Source: Phoronis australis (lineage: Eukaryota > Phoronida > Phoronidae). Taken from it: a DNA stretch of 64,000 bases. The stretch spans positions 225,998 through 289,997 of the forward strand of contig NMRA01000428.1 in the NCBI GenBank assembly GCA_002633005.1, read 5' to 3'. A program made the translations under genes and the position numbers. Under the pieces are notes generated by a model, which made no database searches, was not told the origin of the DNA, and saw only the letters and a list, made by a program, of their open reading frames with translations. Positions 33,761-46,575 of the stretch are shown here, in pieces; the first letter of the stretch is position 1, and each line of letters starts with the position of its first letter.

Positions 33761-34553
33761 GTTAACTCACTAGTGAGATAACATTTTGGCGGGAAACCGA
33801 GAGCGGATTCGAACCCGGGCCTCAAGAGCATCAAGTCGCCGACTTTACCACTACACCACTCTGCGGCTGACGTCATCGAACTTGAAAATAGAATACTTAA
33901 ATGAGCACGCGCAACAATCGCATGTTGAGGAAAGGGCATTGCATCGACATTTATACACTATGTTTTAAGACACATATTTTCCGTAAAAACGATATTTTAA
34001 TTCAGTGAAATTTTTCTCTCGTGTTCTCTCACTTGTAAATCACCAATATCTACTTTGAATGCGGGTATCGTGTCTTCGGGATCCTTTGACTTGAGCATTA
34101 TAGTCAGTTACTAGTGATAACGTACTGTAGCAGACGGATATTTTCCCGATTGAAGCTTAGCGTGTTAAAATGTGTAGTAAGCTATACTAGTTGCTAAACC
34201 TTAATTTATAGATTCACTTTATTTCCATTTTGTTTGAATTTTCAATTGGTTTTGAGTATAAGCATTATTTGACAAAAATAGCTCGGCTTTTCTTAAAAGG
34301 TCACGACCTCCGATCCCGGGCCTCTGACATTGAAAGTAGTTACAGAACCGAGGCGAGTCGAGAAAGGTAGATCGATTCCTTGCAATGTTTCTCGTTCATC
34401 ATGTGGTATGAATAGATTATTACATGTTCTCAGTCGTTATCCCCCTTATCTAGAGCCCTCGTGGATTTTGGAGAATTGTCACCCTCGGGTCTAACGCCAA
34501 AATCCACTCGGGCTCTAGATAACGGGTGATAGCGACTTCGCCATGTAATAATC

Positions 34554-34554
<1 letters not shown>
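33761..34554 (-). repeat. Hairpin plus tRNA-like repeat element, copy 3 (inverted)
   Basis: Same family as 6040-6830 and 11480-12345 but on the minus strand. The hairpin (34413-34554) has arms of about 58 bases that include TTATCTAGAGCCC. The tRNA-like module (about 33787-33868) is the best preserved: box A-like GTAGTGGTAAAGTCGGCG, box B GGTTCGAATCC and a CCCGCCA end. It is followed by a 22-base near-palindrome at 33761-33782. It interrupts the paralogous flank of copy C. Confidence 0.6.
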
Positions 34555-34642
<88 letters not shown>

Positions 34643-34663
34643 ATGTATGTATGTATGTATGCA
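34552..34663. repeat. Compound microsatellite (AT)n(GT)n(GTAT)n
   Basis: Consecutive AT, GT and TATG runs immediately beside the hairpin element, at the position equivalent to the GT run at 10845. Confidence 0.95.
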
Positions 34664-37590
34664 TGTACAGTATCATTTCCCATTTTAGTGTGCATTTCAT
34701 TGCATCATTTTAATTTTAGTTCTTCATTTCTCTATTATAGGGCTCTTAGTACGACCTATTATTTAAGCCATGTTGCATAATAAGGTGAACATTGCAACGG
34801 TCTCGTACTGTATATAACACCATCGCTATTCGTGGCCCATTACCACACAGACAGCTGATTAAAGGGCTCGGTTAATTACGTTGTACCTCATGCCAACTTC
34901 AAAAGATCTCAACAGATGGGGTTTCATCAACCCGGGAAGGCATTAGCTAGCACGTGCACCTAAAAGTCTTCTCTTATGGACCGGAAACAGTGATATCCAT
35001 AATAAATTTATGAATTCAACTCTACAAGTAAACATTCCAACCTTACGAACTAATTACTTGAGTGGCCGCCATTTTGCTGAGAGAGGTAACCTAGCTCTCG
35101 ACCATTCTCGCGTGATTTTGAAAGGGGTTGATTTTTTTGCTTTTCTCATCAGAAGTTTAGGGTGCGGTGACACAACCAACATTATCTAGGAAACTGTTAA
35201 CATTTTTATTTGGAAAACAGTAGTGTTGGTGGCGATGTATTTTATTAGCAAGCTCATCGATACAATAGTCTTCACCTTCCGTACTACGGTAAACCATCTT
35301 GCCGCTTTTTGAAGCTTTGTCCCGGCGCAGTATTAGAATGCCTCGCCTTTAATACACAAATTTTCGTATATTTTCGTACGTCTCTACCCGAGCTATTCGT
35401 ATGACCCTTCCATTTCACGGAGATGGATAATTATTACGCAAACATAAATAATTACCTCGTATGGAAACAGCTACACACACATGCCTGTGAAAATATCATA
35501 CAATCCGTGCTGGTTTAGATTCGGCTGCGCTTCCTTCACTCTGCTGGACCTGCATAGTCTTGCATAATCTCGATGCCCTCGCGTGTCTACGAAACACCTG
35601 CGTTTTTAACCAATGGGGGGTGGAGGGAAACCACCGAGGGACGGCGCAAACATTAATGAGAGGTATGTAAAGCCATAGCCCACCCCAGTAGTTACTAATT
35701 TCTCCCCATGTGGCCATCATTTTCTCCCTCCTCCGCCCGTCACCTTTCCCCCCCGTTCGCCATTGTTCTCTTCGTCCTCTCAAATTTCACCCTCGGGCGC
35801 TGCAACTTTCATCACCAAGGATTTGCCTGGGGGACACGATTTGTGGGGTCCCATAACACGGGTTCTCCTACGAGCTTCCTTTGTCCCTGAACCTGACACA
35901 TGTTGATTATTGTTTCCTACCCGTCTGAAGTTCAAACCCTGCCTTCTGAAACGGGCCTGCACGGAAGGAGAACATTATATGGTATAGATGTCCAAATATA
36001 TTGATGTACTACGCTCCATTCAAACATGTTTACGCTACGTACAGTCTTGTGCCTGGTTTAAAAATTCCAGTAAACCCGTGCTAGGATATTTTCGTTTCCG
36101 TTCTCACGAAAAGCAGACGAGAAAACCACAGACGCTGGAATCTCACGTTCAAGGTCACGTCCTATAGAGTCTCTTGCTCGGTGTAAAAGGGGTGAAGTTT
36201 CGAGTGTTTTCTTTTTCGAGCGCTCGTGGGTCAAACAGGTTCGGAAGACGGCGACAATAGTCGACAGGCGTTGAGGTGTTTCCGCTTTTTGTTATTGTTC
36301 GGCTGAGGTTGTATTCAAGCGTGAGAACGGTATTGTCGGAAACTGATGCCTCGTTAGGCGAGATGATCGTGTGTCATTTAAATAGATCCAACAAAGAACA
36401 TTCAAATTGGGAAATGAAACGCCGGGAAATCTGGTCTCAGAAAAAAACATGAAACAAAAATTTGATGAAGCTAAGGAAATTCGCGGTTGAACTGGCTATT
36501 ATTATTATTATTCAAAAAAAACTTTGCCCATAATTATTTTCAGTTGACATTTTCAATTTATACTAAATTTGCTCAACTCGTGGGCGAGTGAGGAATTAGT
36601 AATGACTCTCCGGAAAATCTGGTCCCGAAAATTCTTCAAAAACCGTCGAGTAAGAGGTGTCACGGCAACAAAATCCACATAACAAGAAACGATGACTTTG
36701 GGGTCCAATAAAACAAGGCCATGCCAGGCCTTTCCGTATGCAAATACCCGGATGTTTTAATTATGAAAAGATAACTCTGGTCAGATATCAGCAACACGAC
36801 GGGTGGCGTGCAAGTTGTAGCTCATAACAAGTAAATTCAGGTGCCAGTGCATCCCTTCGAGAAACCTGTGTGTCGAAATTCATTACTATCTCTTGGGAAC
36901 CAATATTGATTGGTAGACACCAGCCACGCCGTTGAAATAGAAATCCCCTCTGATATGATGTCAATTTCTCATATAGAAGCTTACACAAGAGTGAATGTCG
37001 CCCTGCTTAGATGGCTTAAGAATAAAACACAGCCTTTTACTCTCATAAAAACGATCCCATAATATTCACTACCGTCACAGACCAATAAGAACATAGAAAC
37101 AACCATCGCCTAAAAACTGCTTTGCAGTTTATTGGGTTGGCCAGTCCTGAAGTTACGAATTGGAAAATGGCGTACATGTACATGTATGTACGCAATGCTT
37201 GTGACGTGCATTGTCGCCTCATTAGGCAACATTCAAGATGAGATCGGATAAGCATGGTAATGTTTTTAAATTCTAAAGAGCTTTGTTTAAGAATTTGGCT
37301 GTGCGAACTTAACAGTGGCGAAGTTAAATTTTTGGGATGACAAGTGCAAGAGTTACGAAAAATAGAACATTATGAATCTCTATTCTACTCTCATCCGCTC
37401 TGCCTGTATAAATACCGACCTTTTGATAACATGCTTAGATTGATTTAAATTGTATGAAACTAAATAATTTACATTTCCAGTACCTACTTAGAATATATTG
37501 AATAAAAATCAGATTGTGATGATAGTGACTTTGATCAGCTCTGACAGTCTGGCAGAAAAAAATGCAAAATTCAAAGTTTTCCATTGCCAA

Positions 37591-37698
37591 TTATACATAG
37601 ATACACTGTACTTTATTGTCGATCAAATATATACAGATACGCTGTACTTTGTTGTCGATCAATTATATACAGATACACTGTACTTTGTTGTCGATCTG
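37591..37698. repeat. 36-bp tandem repeat, three units
   Basis: Units of 36 bp each contain TACACTGTACTTTGTTGTCG. Because 36 is a multiple of three, one plus-strand frame shows a 12-residue repeat (DTLYFVVDQIYT), but nothing else suggests a gene. Confidence 0.9.
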
Positions 37699-38947
37699 AC
37701 CGATGTCCAACTGCTGCTTGAACAACTTTCTGATTCGTCTGCACTACTGCAAAATGGACCTTACACAGACAGCCAATTCTGTATGATCTAAATGAACGAA
37801 ATCTGCAATCGTGCGCACAAGACGCGACCAACACTATTGGCCGTGAAGACACTATTCACGAGCAGTGCCTTGTGCGAGTCTCGATTTTACTTCCGGCAAC
37901 AATGAGTCTGCCCACTAACCGGAAGGTGACGCTTCTGGGAATTCCATATGAAAATATCGGATTTGCGAAACAGCATCAGGGCGGCGTCTTTCCAAAACGT
38001 TTTGTACTTCTGGGTTTAACGGAGAAACTTGCTCAATTTACTCCACCCATATGTCTGTGACATCCCACGGGTAGCTATAACACACTTGTTACACGTCGCT
38101 TATCGTTGTCCAATTGGGTGTTGTGATCAGGCTTACGGTAACAGTTATGTCCGTTATGACACATTCACTTCCATCAAACGAAGACGTTTCAATAAAGTTT
38201 CATTCATTACCAACATCCATGTCGGTTTCCAAAATTGCTGTCCAATACTTGCAACAAACTGAATGGAAAACAGAGATACATAAAAAATATTGCCAGCGGA
38301 CTCTAGGAGATAACGAATTAAGTTACATGTTTAAATATCAGCTCATATACAGTGTAGAACCGATGGTGACCCAGCAATTCAGGCCAAGGTTGAGCTTGGC
38401 GTTCTGATTAACCCAAGCAAGAAATCAGTGAAAACAATGACAAGGATTCGTGTACATTGTGTCAATGCTGATAAAGGGAAGTACTCAGGCTAAATCTAGT
38501 TAAACTAAGAATATCGAATTCGGCATATTCGTGTCCATGTGCAAAACTTCTTCTTAGTAAAAATTTCTCTGAAAAAATATGCAGAATTATTTCCCCCAGT
38601 TTTCACAAGGGAACGCCATTCAAGTTTCGCCGGATTTATTCCGGGCAAAATCATTCACGGCCTCCGTCGTTTGCTGATTCAACTAAAATTCCAATCGTTA
38701 TCTGTATCAGTGGTACAGCACATACTGTGTGGTGATAACTATCCGGAATTTATTAACCCTATGGGGAATGGCGTCCCCGAAATGTTTCTAATGTTCCAAA
38801 ATATACATGTATGGTATTATTATAAATCAGATAAAGAGTTTTTAATATCTACACAATACTGGGCACTTATTCGGATAGAGTTATGACTTTATGATCCTTC
38901 TGTCTTTTTGTTATCATCACGTGATAACCTTAGTTATCTTGATCAAT

Positions 38948-39073
38948 TTTACCATAGCTCTGGTTAGCTTGACAAGTCCCCAGTGAGTCCATTCCCGCTT
39001 AGTGCACGTGTTTACCATAGCTCAGGTTAGCTTGACAAGTCCCCAGTGAGTCCATTCCCGCTTAGTGCACGTG
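38948..39073. repeat. 63-bp tandem duplication
   Basis: Two 63-bp copies beginning TTTACCATAGCTC differ at a single base (CTCTGG against CTCAGG), which indicates a recent duplication. Confidence 0.95.
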
Positions 39074-39904
39074 TTTAAGGGAATGGAACTCAAGTTTGTT
39101 CTCAGGTATCATTACAATTTGGTATCTTAGAATGACACCAGTTCCCATGATATTTGGAAATTTGCGCTAAGGCGATGATGCAGATAACGCTGTTATGCAA
39201 GACAGTAGAGAGTTGGCTCTTCATCGCCTATGTTACTTAAAAACCTCCTTAGTCAGCGTGTCATTATAGAAATGGTTGCTTTAGGATGACTTATTTTCTA
39301 AATATGTTGAGAAAGCTAAAAAAAATAGAGTTAGAATGTGACAACAGAAAATATTGCTAGCAGCAGGGTGTATAGCATAGTATAATACGAAGATCATATT
39401 CAACGCTAATGACTTGCTATAAAACTAAAATCTTGCAACATTCCGTCAGACATCGCTCGTAGTTTTTGCTGGATTTTGTCGCCACAAAACATTTTTTAAA
39501 CTCGACTCGGGAATACTACGTGTGGCTTTTTATTGTGCTCTTTCGATGTTGTGATCAATTGATTATTGTTCAATTGCTATAGTAATGTACACACAGATTC
39601 TTTAATGTTCCTTCATGTTGTCATCAATTGTCCTTAAATACAGTACTTAAAATAAATATTCATTCATTGTAGTGATTATTTAAAGAACAGTATAAGAATG
39701 ATGGTTTATCCTTGCCCAGTAAATTTATTTCCAACTGCAAGAATGTAATCATGATAGTTATTGATCCTGACCGTCTTAATCGGTCTATATCCACATCAAC
39801 TCGTATACCGTCGATCTTACAATGTACCTCGCCGGTAGGGGTCGCGTTAACCTGTGAGGATGGTGAAAAGCGACGCAGCGACGACAGTGGTTTTTCTGCA
39901 GAGT

Positions 39905-40090
39905 GATTGCCGCCGTGGTGTGGTGTATTGTTCCCGGTTGTTCGGACTATGAAGCTGCGACAATCCATAATGCTGCGGAAGTGGCTCGCGGCAGTGAAGA
40001 ATGAAAATTACGCTGTTAATACCAAGTATGAGGCCGTGAAACATCTCAGTGTCTGGCCGACGAAGTGTTTTGTGAGTCTTATCGGTATTG
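39905..40090 (+). pseudogene. Possible degraded THAP-like domain
   Basis: One plus frame reads WCIVPGCSDYEAATIHN, with a C-x4-C pair as at the start of THAP domains. Another frame reads LRKWLAAVKNENYAVNTKYE, with the Trp-Leu-x-Ala-Val spacing of the THAP core. The expected C-x2-H pair is not clear. This is a weak call; a frameshift would be needed. Confidence 0.25.
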
Positions 40091-40624
40091 GGTCAAATAT
40101 ACTCACGTCGTTTAAACTTATATTCGTAGAAATCTGTAATAATGCCAATGCTGTGGCCGCTAGGGTTCGCATCATTATAACGCTAAACTACATCCTCCCC
40201 TAATAAAACGTATATGGTAATTAAAGTCTCTCTAAACTAAATAAGTCCGTACGAGGCACTTAAGGAAGAGTTCGATAAACACAACACGATCACACGTAAT
40301 CCTTGAGGTGTGCCGGGCGACGCCTAATACGTAAAGATAATCTCACACTTGAAGTACTCATTTCTTCTGGACAAGAATCTGTCAGGTGATCCCTTCCATC
40401 TTCGTCGTCTCACGGTTCAGCCCGCAGGTGGCCCGTATTTTCGTCAGCGCGCGATTCACCAGGTGGGTTTCCGGCATGAACACGGAATCACCTTCCTTGA
40501 AGTTGTCGGGCTGAACATACCTCTTTTGGTCAGCGTAAAAGTTTCATTCTCAGCTTCTGACACTCTAAACAGCCTTTGATATGCTGCTCAACCAATGTAT
40601 CAGGGAACCAGACCTTTTCCCGTC

Positions 40625-42985
40625 GAATTTTGGTGATTTATTTGTGTAAAGCGATGAATTCAATCGATAAGCTGACACAATTAAGCGTGTTGTGAACTGT
40701 TGAACAGACTGTGTTAGAACCTGTGACGTTTTTGGTTAATTTTAACACCTCCATCTGCCGTCAGGTGTCAGATAAAAGAAATGTACTTGCTGTTGTCGAA
40801 TGGAACTACTTGATCTAAATTGATACAAAATAGCTATAGCTTGTTTTTGGACGCCATTCTCCTTTAACATGTTGTGGCATAGAACCCAGGGTTTGTTTTC
40901 ATGTATGTGCGTTTCGTTAGAATTTGTTGCCCCCACAATATCGACAGCTAAAACTTTGTGTATTGAGAAAGCAGAGTTGGATGCTCCACATTCAGGTAAA
41001 ATTTAAAATTCTGGGGAACTTTGGACAAATCATTTGACCGAATTCGAGAACCTGTTCATAGTTAATTATTTATATAAGTTTGGCAACGACAATTTTTTTT
41101 AATAGCACGATCAATCGGACGCTTTTAGTTGTTGATGCGGTCATTGTTCGAATGTTTGGTTAACTGTAATGCTGATGTATATTACTGTCTTCCCGTATCC
41201 AGTGTTGTTACACTTGAACCGATTACACTACCCCGTGTAGAACTGACAGCGGATGTTCTGCCTGTCAACATAAGCTCTACGATTACGAAAGAGCTTAGAT
41301 TTGACTAGATTGATGCCAGTGCCCATTTCTGTAATGATAGTAATATCACCTAATGGACACACTCACAATGATGTCGACGTGCCTAATCGACTGATTGGAA
41401 AGTATTCCAATCCTAGTCAGTGGTATTCCGTCATTTTTAATTGTTAATTACATGTATTCGCAATATTAAATATCTGCGTGAACAAATTTTCTTATCTTCA
41501 TTTCTTTCTAACTTTGTCTCTTCTGCCACATTCTTGTAGAAAACTAGTACTGTTTCTTTCTACCTGCAAGCTGTGATACATACGTGTATCTTGAATTTGA
41601 GAACTTTATATTGAAGTGTATTACTGGAATTTCCCCCTTGTTCAAGCTCAATACATAAATGTCAACAAGTGAAGATGTTTAATTGGATAAGCTATATAAT
41701 TATGTATTTTATGCTTTTCGACTCCGTGATAGCTTGCTGCACTCTTAAGTCATGTTGTTCTTTTTTACAGTGGGTCCACAGAAATAAATAGATTGGTTGT
41801 TTATGTTAAAAAAGACAAATTTCTAGACCCGCAGTGGAAATATGTTTTTTACTTCTCCAAATTCAAAGGTTGAGCTATCACTCAAATCGAATTTCCCACC
41901 AGTCATAGAGCAGTTTCATGTACCCCCAGTCCTTTCATTCACTGCCTCCCATAATACTGAGTCAACGAGGAACACATAGCAGAGAAAGATTTTGCGGAAA
42001 ACGTAGTTTTGGTCCTGAGGGAATTGTGTGTCTGCGTGAACTCGACCCGGTTGAAAACTAATGCACAGTGTCCAAGTCGCCGCCTGTACATTGTGTTCAC
42101 CAACACGACAAGTTATGAAAATAGAAAAATAGACCTCTTGTTCAGGGCGCACTTTAAAGAAGAAAGCAACCTTTTTTCGTGTCATTTTTTGTAAAAATAT
42201 TGTTCGTTGATTATGCCAGACATATGCTTCAGTTAATTACGATTCCCCGTATTGTTATTAATTAGTAGTAAACTACTCCAGAAGTGACCTTTAGGGGGTC
42301 CAGAGTTTCCCGCCATTTAGTTTCTAGTGCGTTAGAGTTACTGCGAGGATTTGTTGCACTGTTGTTGTTGTGTTTGTCTCATAAAATAGTTGTCACCACT
42401 TCCCATCGACGAGTATTCTACGACAAGCTAGGTTGACAGAGAACTCAATAACCTTAGATTTAAGAATCTTTTAATTTGTTGTGGCAGTGGGTGGATATGT
42501 GTTTGACCTTGAATATAGTGAGGCAAAAAACAGACAGCATTTGAGAGGGATGAGGCAGAGACTATGGACATACGTGGTGGGACGTCTTGGTGCAAATGCA
42601 AGGTATGCACTGTTATGCCGACCTCATTGGAATGCCTACGCTTTTCCCACTGGATGGTGACCTGAGCATCCAAACCGCTTACATCCAGCCGTGTTGCTCC
42701 TTGCCACACACCTGGCACCTTCTAAATACCTCCAATACTTTAGTTAAAGGAGCATGCAACCCAAAAAACAACAACCTAATTTGTATCAATTTAGATCAGT
42801 CGTTCTACTCGGTAATGCCACGTTCGGTTGCGTTACCTGACACCTGACGGCAGACGGATGTGTTGAAATCATCCAATGACGTCATTGGTTTCAAACGCAG
42901 TCTGTTCACAACACGGTTTACTGGTGTCAGCTTATCGCTTGAATTCATCATTTAACCCCAATAAACCATCAAATTTCGATGTAAA
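40625..42985. repeat. Inverted repeat pair around 1.8 kb
   Basis: The segment 40645-40880 reappears inverted at 42745-42955 with moderate divergence. It shares GATGAATTCAA..CGATAAGCTGACAC, CATCTGCCGTCAGGTGTCA and GATCTAAATTGATACAAA. The interior has no recognised coding region. It could be a non-autonomous transposon with long inverted ends or two copies of one dispersed repeat. Confidence 0.6.
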
Positions 42986-43230
42986 GCCCTTAAAAATACT
43001 CCGAGCTCTTATAAAAACGTGATTTTTATTTCGCCGTTACGGATTTATTGTTATTTGGACACACAGTAGCCTAAAAAGTTCGGCAGACCAATATTTACCA
43101 AGGTTCCGGTAGCAGGAGTTTGGGGTTTGTTCGAAGATAAATTCGAATTATTTTTCCGTGAATCATACAGACAGGAAAACCTAGATCTGTGTTGTTTAGA
43201 CTTGTATTTTTTATTTTTAAACACACAAAA

Positions 43231-43350
43231 CGCTTGTTATCCCAGTCAGTGGCTCGGAACCCGATCAGGCCCGTCGCGGCCGGACTGACTTGATCGTTAT
43301 CCCGACCAGTGGCTCCTGATCCGATCATACCCGTTGCAGCCGGACTGAAG
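43231..43350. repeat. 60-bp tandem duplication, diverged
   Basis: Two 60-bp units, each with GTTATCCC..CAGTGGCTC..CCGATCA and GCCGGACTGA, at about 80% identity by eye. Confidence 0.85.
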
Positions 43351-43359
43351 ACATCACGA

Positions 43360-45200
43360 ACATAAACCAGCCAAAGTTGGAAACTAAACTTCCATTTCAG
43401 AAAATACTATACTAGTGAGCCAAACTAGTAATGTGCAAGTGATTATGTTGGTGAATTAGCCACGAAACTGCAAATCTACTTACTCGTCCGGGGGCTGAGA
43501 ATTCAGGTTCCCCTATGACCACAGAACCGTCAGGGCAGAAGTTGTACATTTACAATCATTATTTGAATAATGCATATGTAAATAGATTCCCTTAACACCT
43601 GGCTGTGGGATAGAAAATAAATGAGTCATTGTTTCACAACAGTTTCTGTCAGCCAAACACTGAATTAGCATGAGCTCACACGGCCTCGGTGTCCGGTCAA
43701 GTAGTTTTATTGCACCTAAAGCCGGTAACGCAGTGATTAATTTCTTGATGGCTTCTCAAATCATTTGCACTCATGAACACCCCAAAGGCATTACAAATTG
43801 CATCTAATGAGACAGAATTTGTTTCAGTTTTATATAAGTATTGGTTAGGGTGAGAATAATTCATTTTGAAACAGGACGTTCAGTAATAAACGTCAACATG
43901 ACAACTTGCAATCAGAGGCTCATCCAACGAAGACTTCGCAGGTGGACCGTTGAGTTTCACAGGCTATCAGTTCGAACCGGAATACAGAGATGAAGAAATA
44001 CTAGAGAGGCGCCGTGAACAAGCTCAGGCAACGGAACGTATGGATAGTTATTTGGTAAGCTGACTTTCGTCAAACCCACTGTCGACGACTGTAGGCCACA
44101 GACACATAGATGTTTCACGTATGGCCTTCATACTTGCTATTTACAGCGAACTTTTCATTCTTCACTTTCTAAGAATTTCGGACTCTCGAGGAAATCGAAA
44201 AAACGATATTCCCGCATTTCTTGCAACTGCATAGTTCGAAAAATCGAGAACGATACACCGCAACGTTTATCTGGGATAATGAACGTACCGTATTGTAACT
44301 AAAATTGACATAAAAAAGGTTGCCTTCTCCTTTAACCACCTACTCAATTTCTGTTCTTAATTTCGTACTTGGTTTTTTGAAACAAGGCTCCCCGGCGCGT
44401 GCTTTCTATAATGTGTTGACCTATTTACTGGGAACTCGACCTTCGACCTAGTTTTACTCGATTCACTGAAAACCCACTTGCAAACTTAAACGTTTAAGTG
44501 AAAATTAAGTTACTTAAGCGCTGCAAATTCTGTTGACATTGGGAGTGAATGCTGAAATAGTGACCATGTTTAAGACATGCTTAGGTTATAGTGACCAAAA
44601 ACATTATTGATTTTACTGAAATTTTGCAGCTAACATATTTATTTATTAATCTCATCTTTTCATAATCCTTGAACTTCCCTCTTTCAGAACATATATACTT
44701 TCAGTGATTGACACAGTCTAGTTTATCTGGTAATTGATTTTTAACTAAGGTTCTTCAATAATATCCTACATAAAAACAGACCTGTTGATTAACTAATCCC
44801 GATTTTGTCTCAGATTTTTGCATCGAAAGCAACGTGCCTGGAATGGACACTCAATAGCGACGATTTACTGCAGGTGGACAAAACTCACGTATTTAAATTT
44901 CTTATTTAACTCCATATTTATCTGAGACAGTGGCAAAACCAACACCAACACGAGTGTAACTCTAGCGCTATGCTGTAGCTCTGTGAAGAAGAATGGTCAA
45001 GAATTTTGATGTGCTCCCGTAGAGTCTATGTCGCAGTCGCTGAACGGACCTTACGACTAAAATGTGGCATGAAACAGTATTAAACATTAACTCAACTGAG
45101 TTTCTTAAAGCTATATTGCGAATTTGTGGGTTGTGAAAACACTGATTGTGCTTTCTTTTGCTGTTTGAGTCTCAATAATGTCTTTGATACACATCGAGAG
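43360..45200. other. Intergenic, possibly with retrotransposon 5' UTR at right end
   Basis: No gene recognised. The 5' end of the downstream non-LTR element must lie somewhere before 45216, but no target duplication marks it. Confidence 0.35.
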
Positions 45201-45215
45201 TGAACTCTCCACATT

Positions 45216-46190
45216 ATGGAAAAAAGTATGGGCCTTTCCTGCAACCACACCAAGTCTCTATCGCCTTCCGGTTATGGCCGAGACAACACGTGTATTCTAA
45301 CAGGGAGAGTTTTCTCCGTTTCGAGAGGTATATCTGTTTCTACGGAGGGTCAAATTTGTTGCATACTATTCTTCATAATGGATGTCGCTCACAAACGACT
45401 TGCTAGTAAGAACAGTGCCGAGTTAAAGGCTTCTACACCCAATGCCAAGCCATTGAAGCAATCTACTCTAACACCTCTGACATCAAAGCCAATGGCCGGC
45501 TCTGGCACCGGGCCTCAGTCAGGATTCGGCATCAAGCAAGAAATAAAAGACGCGCTCCTAGACAGCGAAATTAAAGGTTTCTTCACGGAATTACTGCAAT
45601 CGCTTGTTTCTGCTCAAAGTACTGCCATTCGTGAACTTTTAGAGGCCAAAGACCGTGAGATCGATGTTTTGAAAAATGAGACTGCCGCCATGAAGAGTCA
45701 TTTTGAGCACAAAATCGAAAACCTTGAAGTTATGTTGGATGAACAACAAGCCTATGGCCGTCGAAACAGTCTCATAATAAGTGGTTATGAAGAGATAAGA
45801 GGTGAGAACACGGATGACATTATACTTTCTCTTGCTAAGCGTATGAGCGCCGAGATTGATATCAGAGACATTAGTCGCAGCCATCGTCTTGGCGCACCCC
45901 CCGAGTCTTCTACCTCAGGTAAACCAAGACCTATCATTGTGAAGTTTGTCTCCTTCAAATCGAGAACCAAGTTCATTGTGAATCGAAAAGCATTGTACAA
46001 ATCGGACAAGCCTTTGTTTGTGAACGAGAACTTAACCCCAAAAAGAGCGCAGGTTTTCAGGAAATGCCGCGATTTAGTCAAGCGAAAGTCTGTTCTGAGC
46101 TGCTGGACATTTGTGGGTAAAGTTTTTATTAAACGTCTTGACAACTCGGTAACCTGTGTCAAGGATCTGTCAGACTTGAGTGAGCTATAG
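45216..46190 (+). CDS. Non-LTR retrotransposon ORF1 protein (coiled coil, RRM-like)
   Basis: A 324-codon open frame; the more natural start may be the internal ATG at 45378 (MDVAHKRLASK). The order is a low-complexity basic N-terminus, an acidic heptad-rich coiled coil (RELLEAKDREIDVLKNE to about NLEVMLDEQQ), an RRM-like segment starting NSLIISGYEE, and a basic C-terminal domain (KPLFVNENLTPKRAQVFRK). This is the layout of ORF1 proteins of L1 and CR1-like elements, which trimerise and coat the element RNA as chaperones. The frame is uninterrupted. ORF2 follows after 385 bases. It could be mistaken for a cellular gene, but position and domain order argue for the transposon. Confidence 0.8.
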   Translation: MEKSMGLSCNHTKSLSPSGYGRDNTCILTGRVFSVSRGISVSTEGQICCILFFIMDVAHKRLASKNSAELKASTPNAKPLKQSTLTPLTSKPMAGSGTGPQSGFGIKQEIKDALLDSEIKGFFTELLQSLVSAQSTAIRELLEAKDREIDVLKNETAAMKSHFEHKIENLEVMLDEQQAYGRRNSLIISGYEEIRGENTDDIILSLAKRMSAEIDIRDISRSHRLGAPPESSTSGKPRPIIVKFVSFKSRTKFIVNRKALYKSDKPLFVNENLTPKRAQVFRKCRDLVKRKSVLSCWTFVGKVFIKRLDNSVTCVKDLSDLSEL

Positions 46191-46575
46191 TTTCTACTCT
46201 TGGATAGTTTGAATTCATTCTACTGTTAGGCCTAGTGGTCTCACATTTACAATACTCTGCCACGGGTGGTGAATTCTAGTGTTTCCTAGTCTTATCATGA
46301 GTTGCAGGGTTTCATGAACCTGCGTGAGTTTATTGTTACATTGTTTCCTACTTTACATATTCTGCTTATAGAGCTGTCAATCACTGTCGCATTTCGCTTG
46401 TATTAGTTGTTTGAACTGGGTGTTTGATCTCCTGCTGGGTAAGCTCGGTCCACATGCACAGTTGGTTCTCTGACATCTTTCATTGGCCCGCCCACTCTGT
46501 TGTATTATGATTCTCTCCCGGGGAAAATTTCCATCCACTGCTAGTGTCCCGTAGACACCTATCAGTGTTGTTGTT

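Larger units (their letters stand above)
34700..39900. other. Intergenic stretch without recognised gene
   Basis: No reading frame here has a family pattern I recognise. There is a somewhat CpG-richer stretch near 35490-35960 and two short tandem repeats (37591-37698 and 38948-39073). The phrase GGCCGCCATTTTG (35065-35077) resembles a YY1-type promoter motif, but no start or exon can be tied to it. Confidence 0.4.

Noticed and set aside
34450-34780. Reading frames of VCVC and HTHT repeats
   Set aside because: They are translations of the GT microsatellite.
35065-35077. YY1-like GCCGCCATTTTG as a promoter
   Set aside because: A single motif with no transcript start or exon attached; kept only as a remark.
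40349-40579. Possible integrase C-terminal remnant on the minus strand (NFKEGDSVFM)
   Set aside because: Only one short match, no other pol motif nearby.
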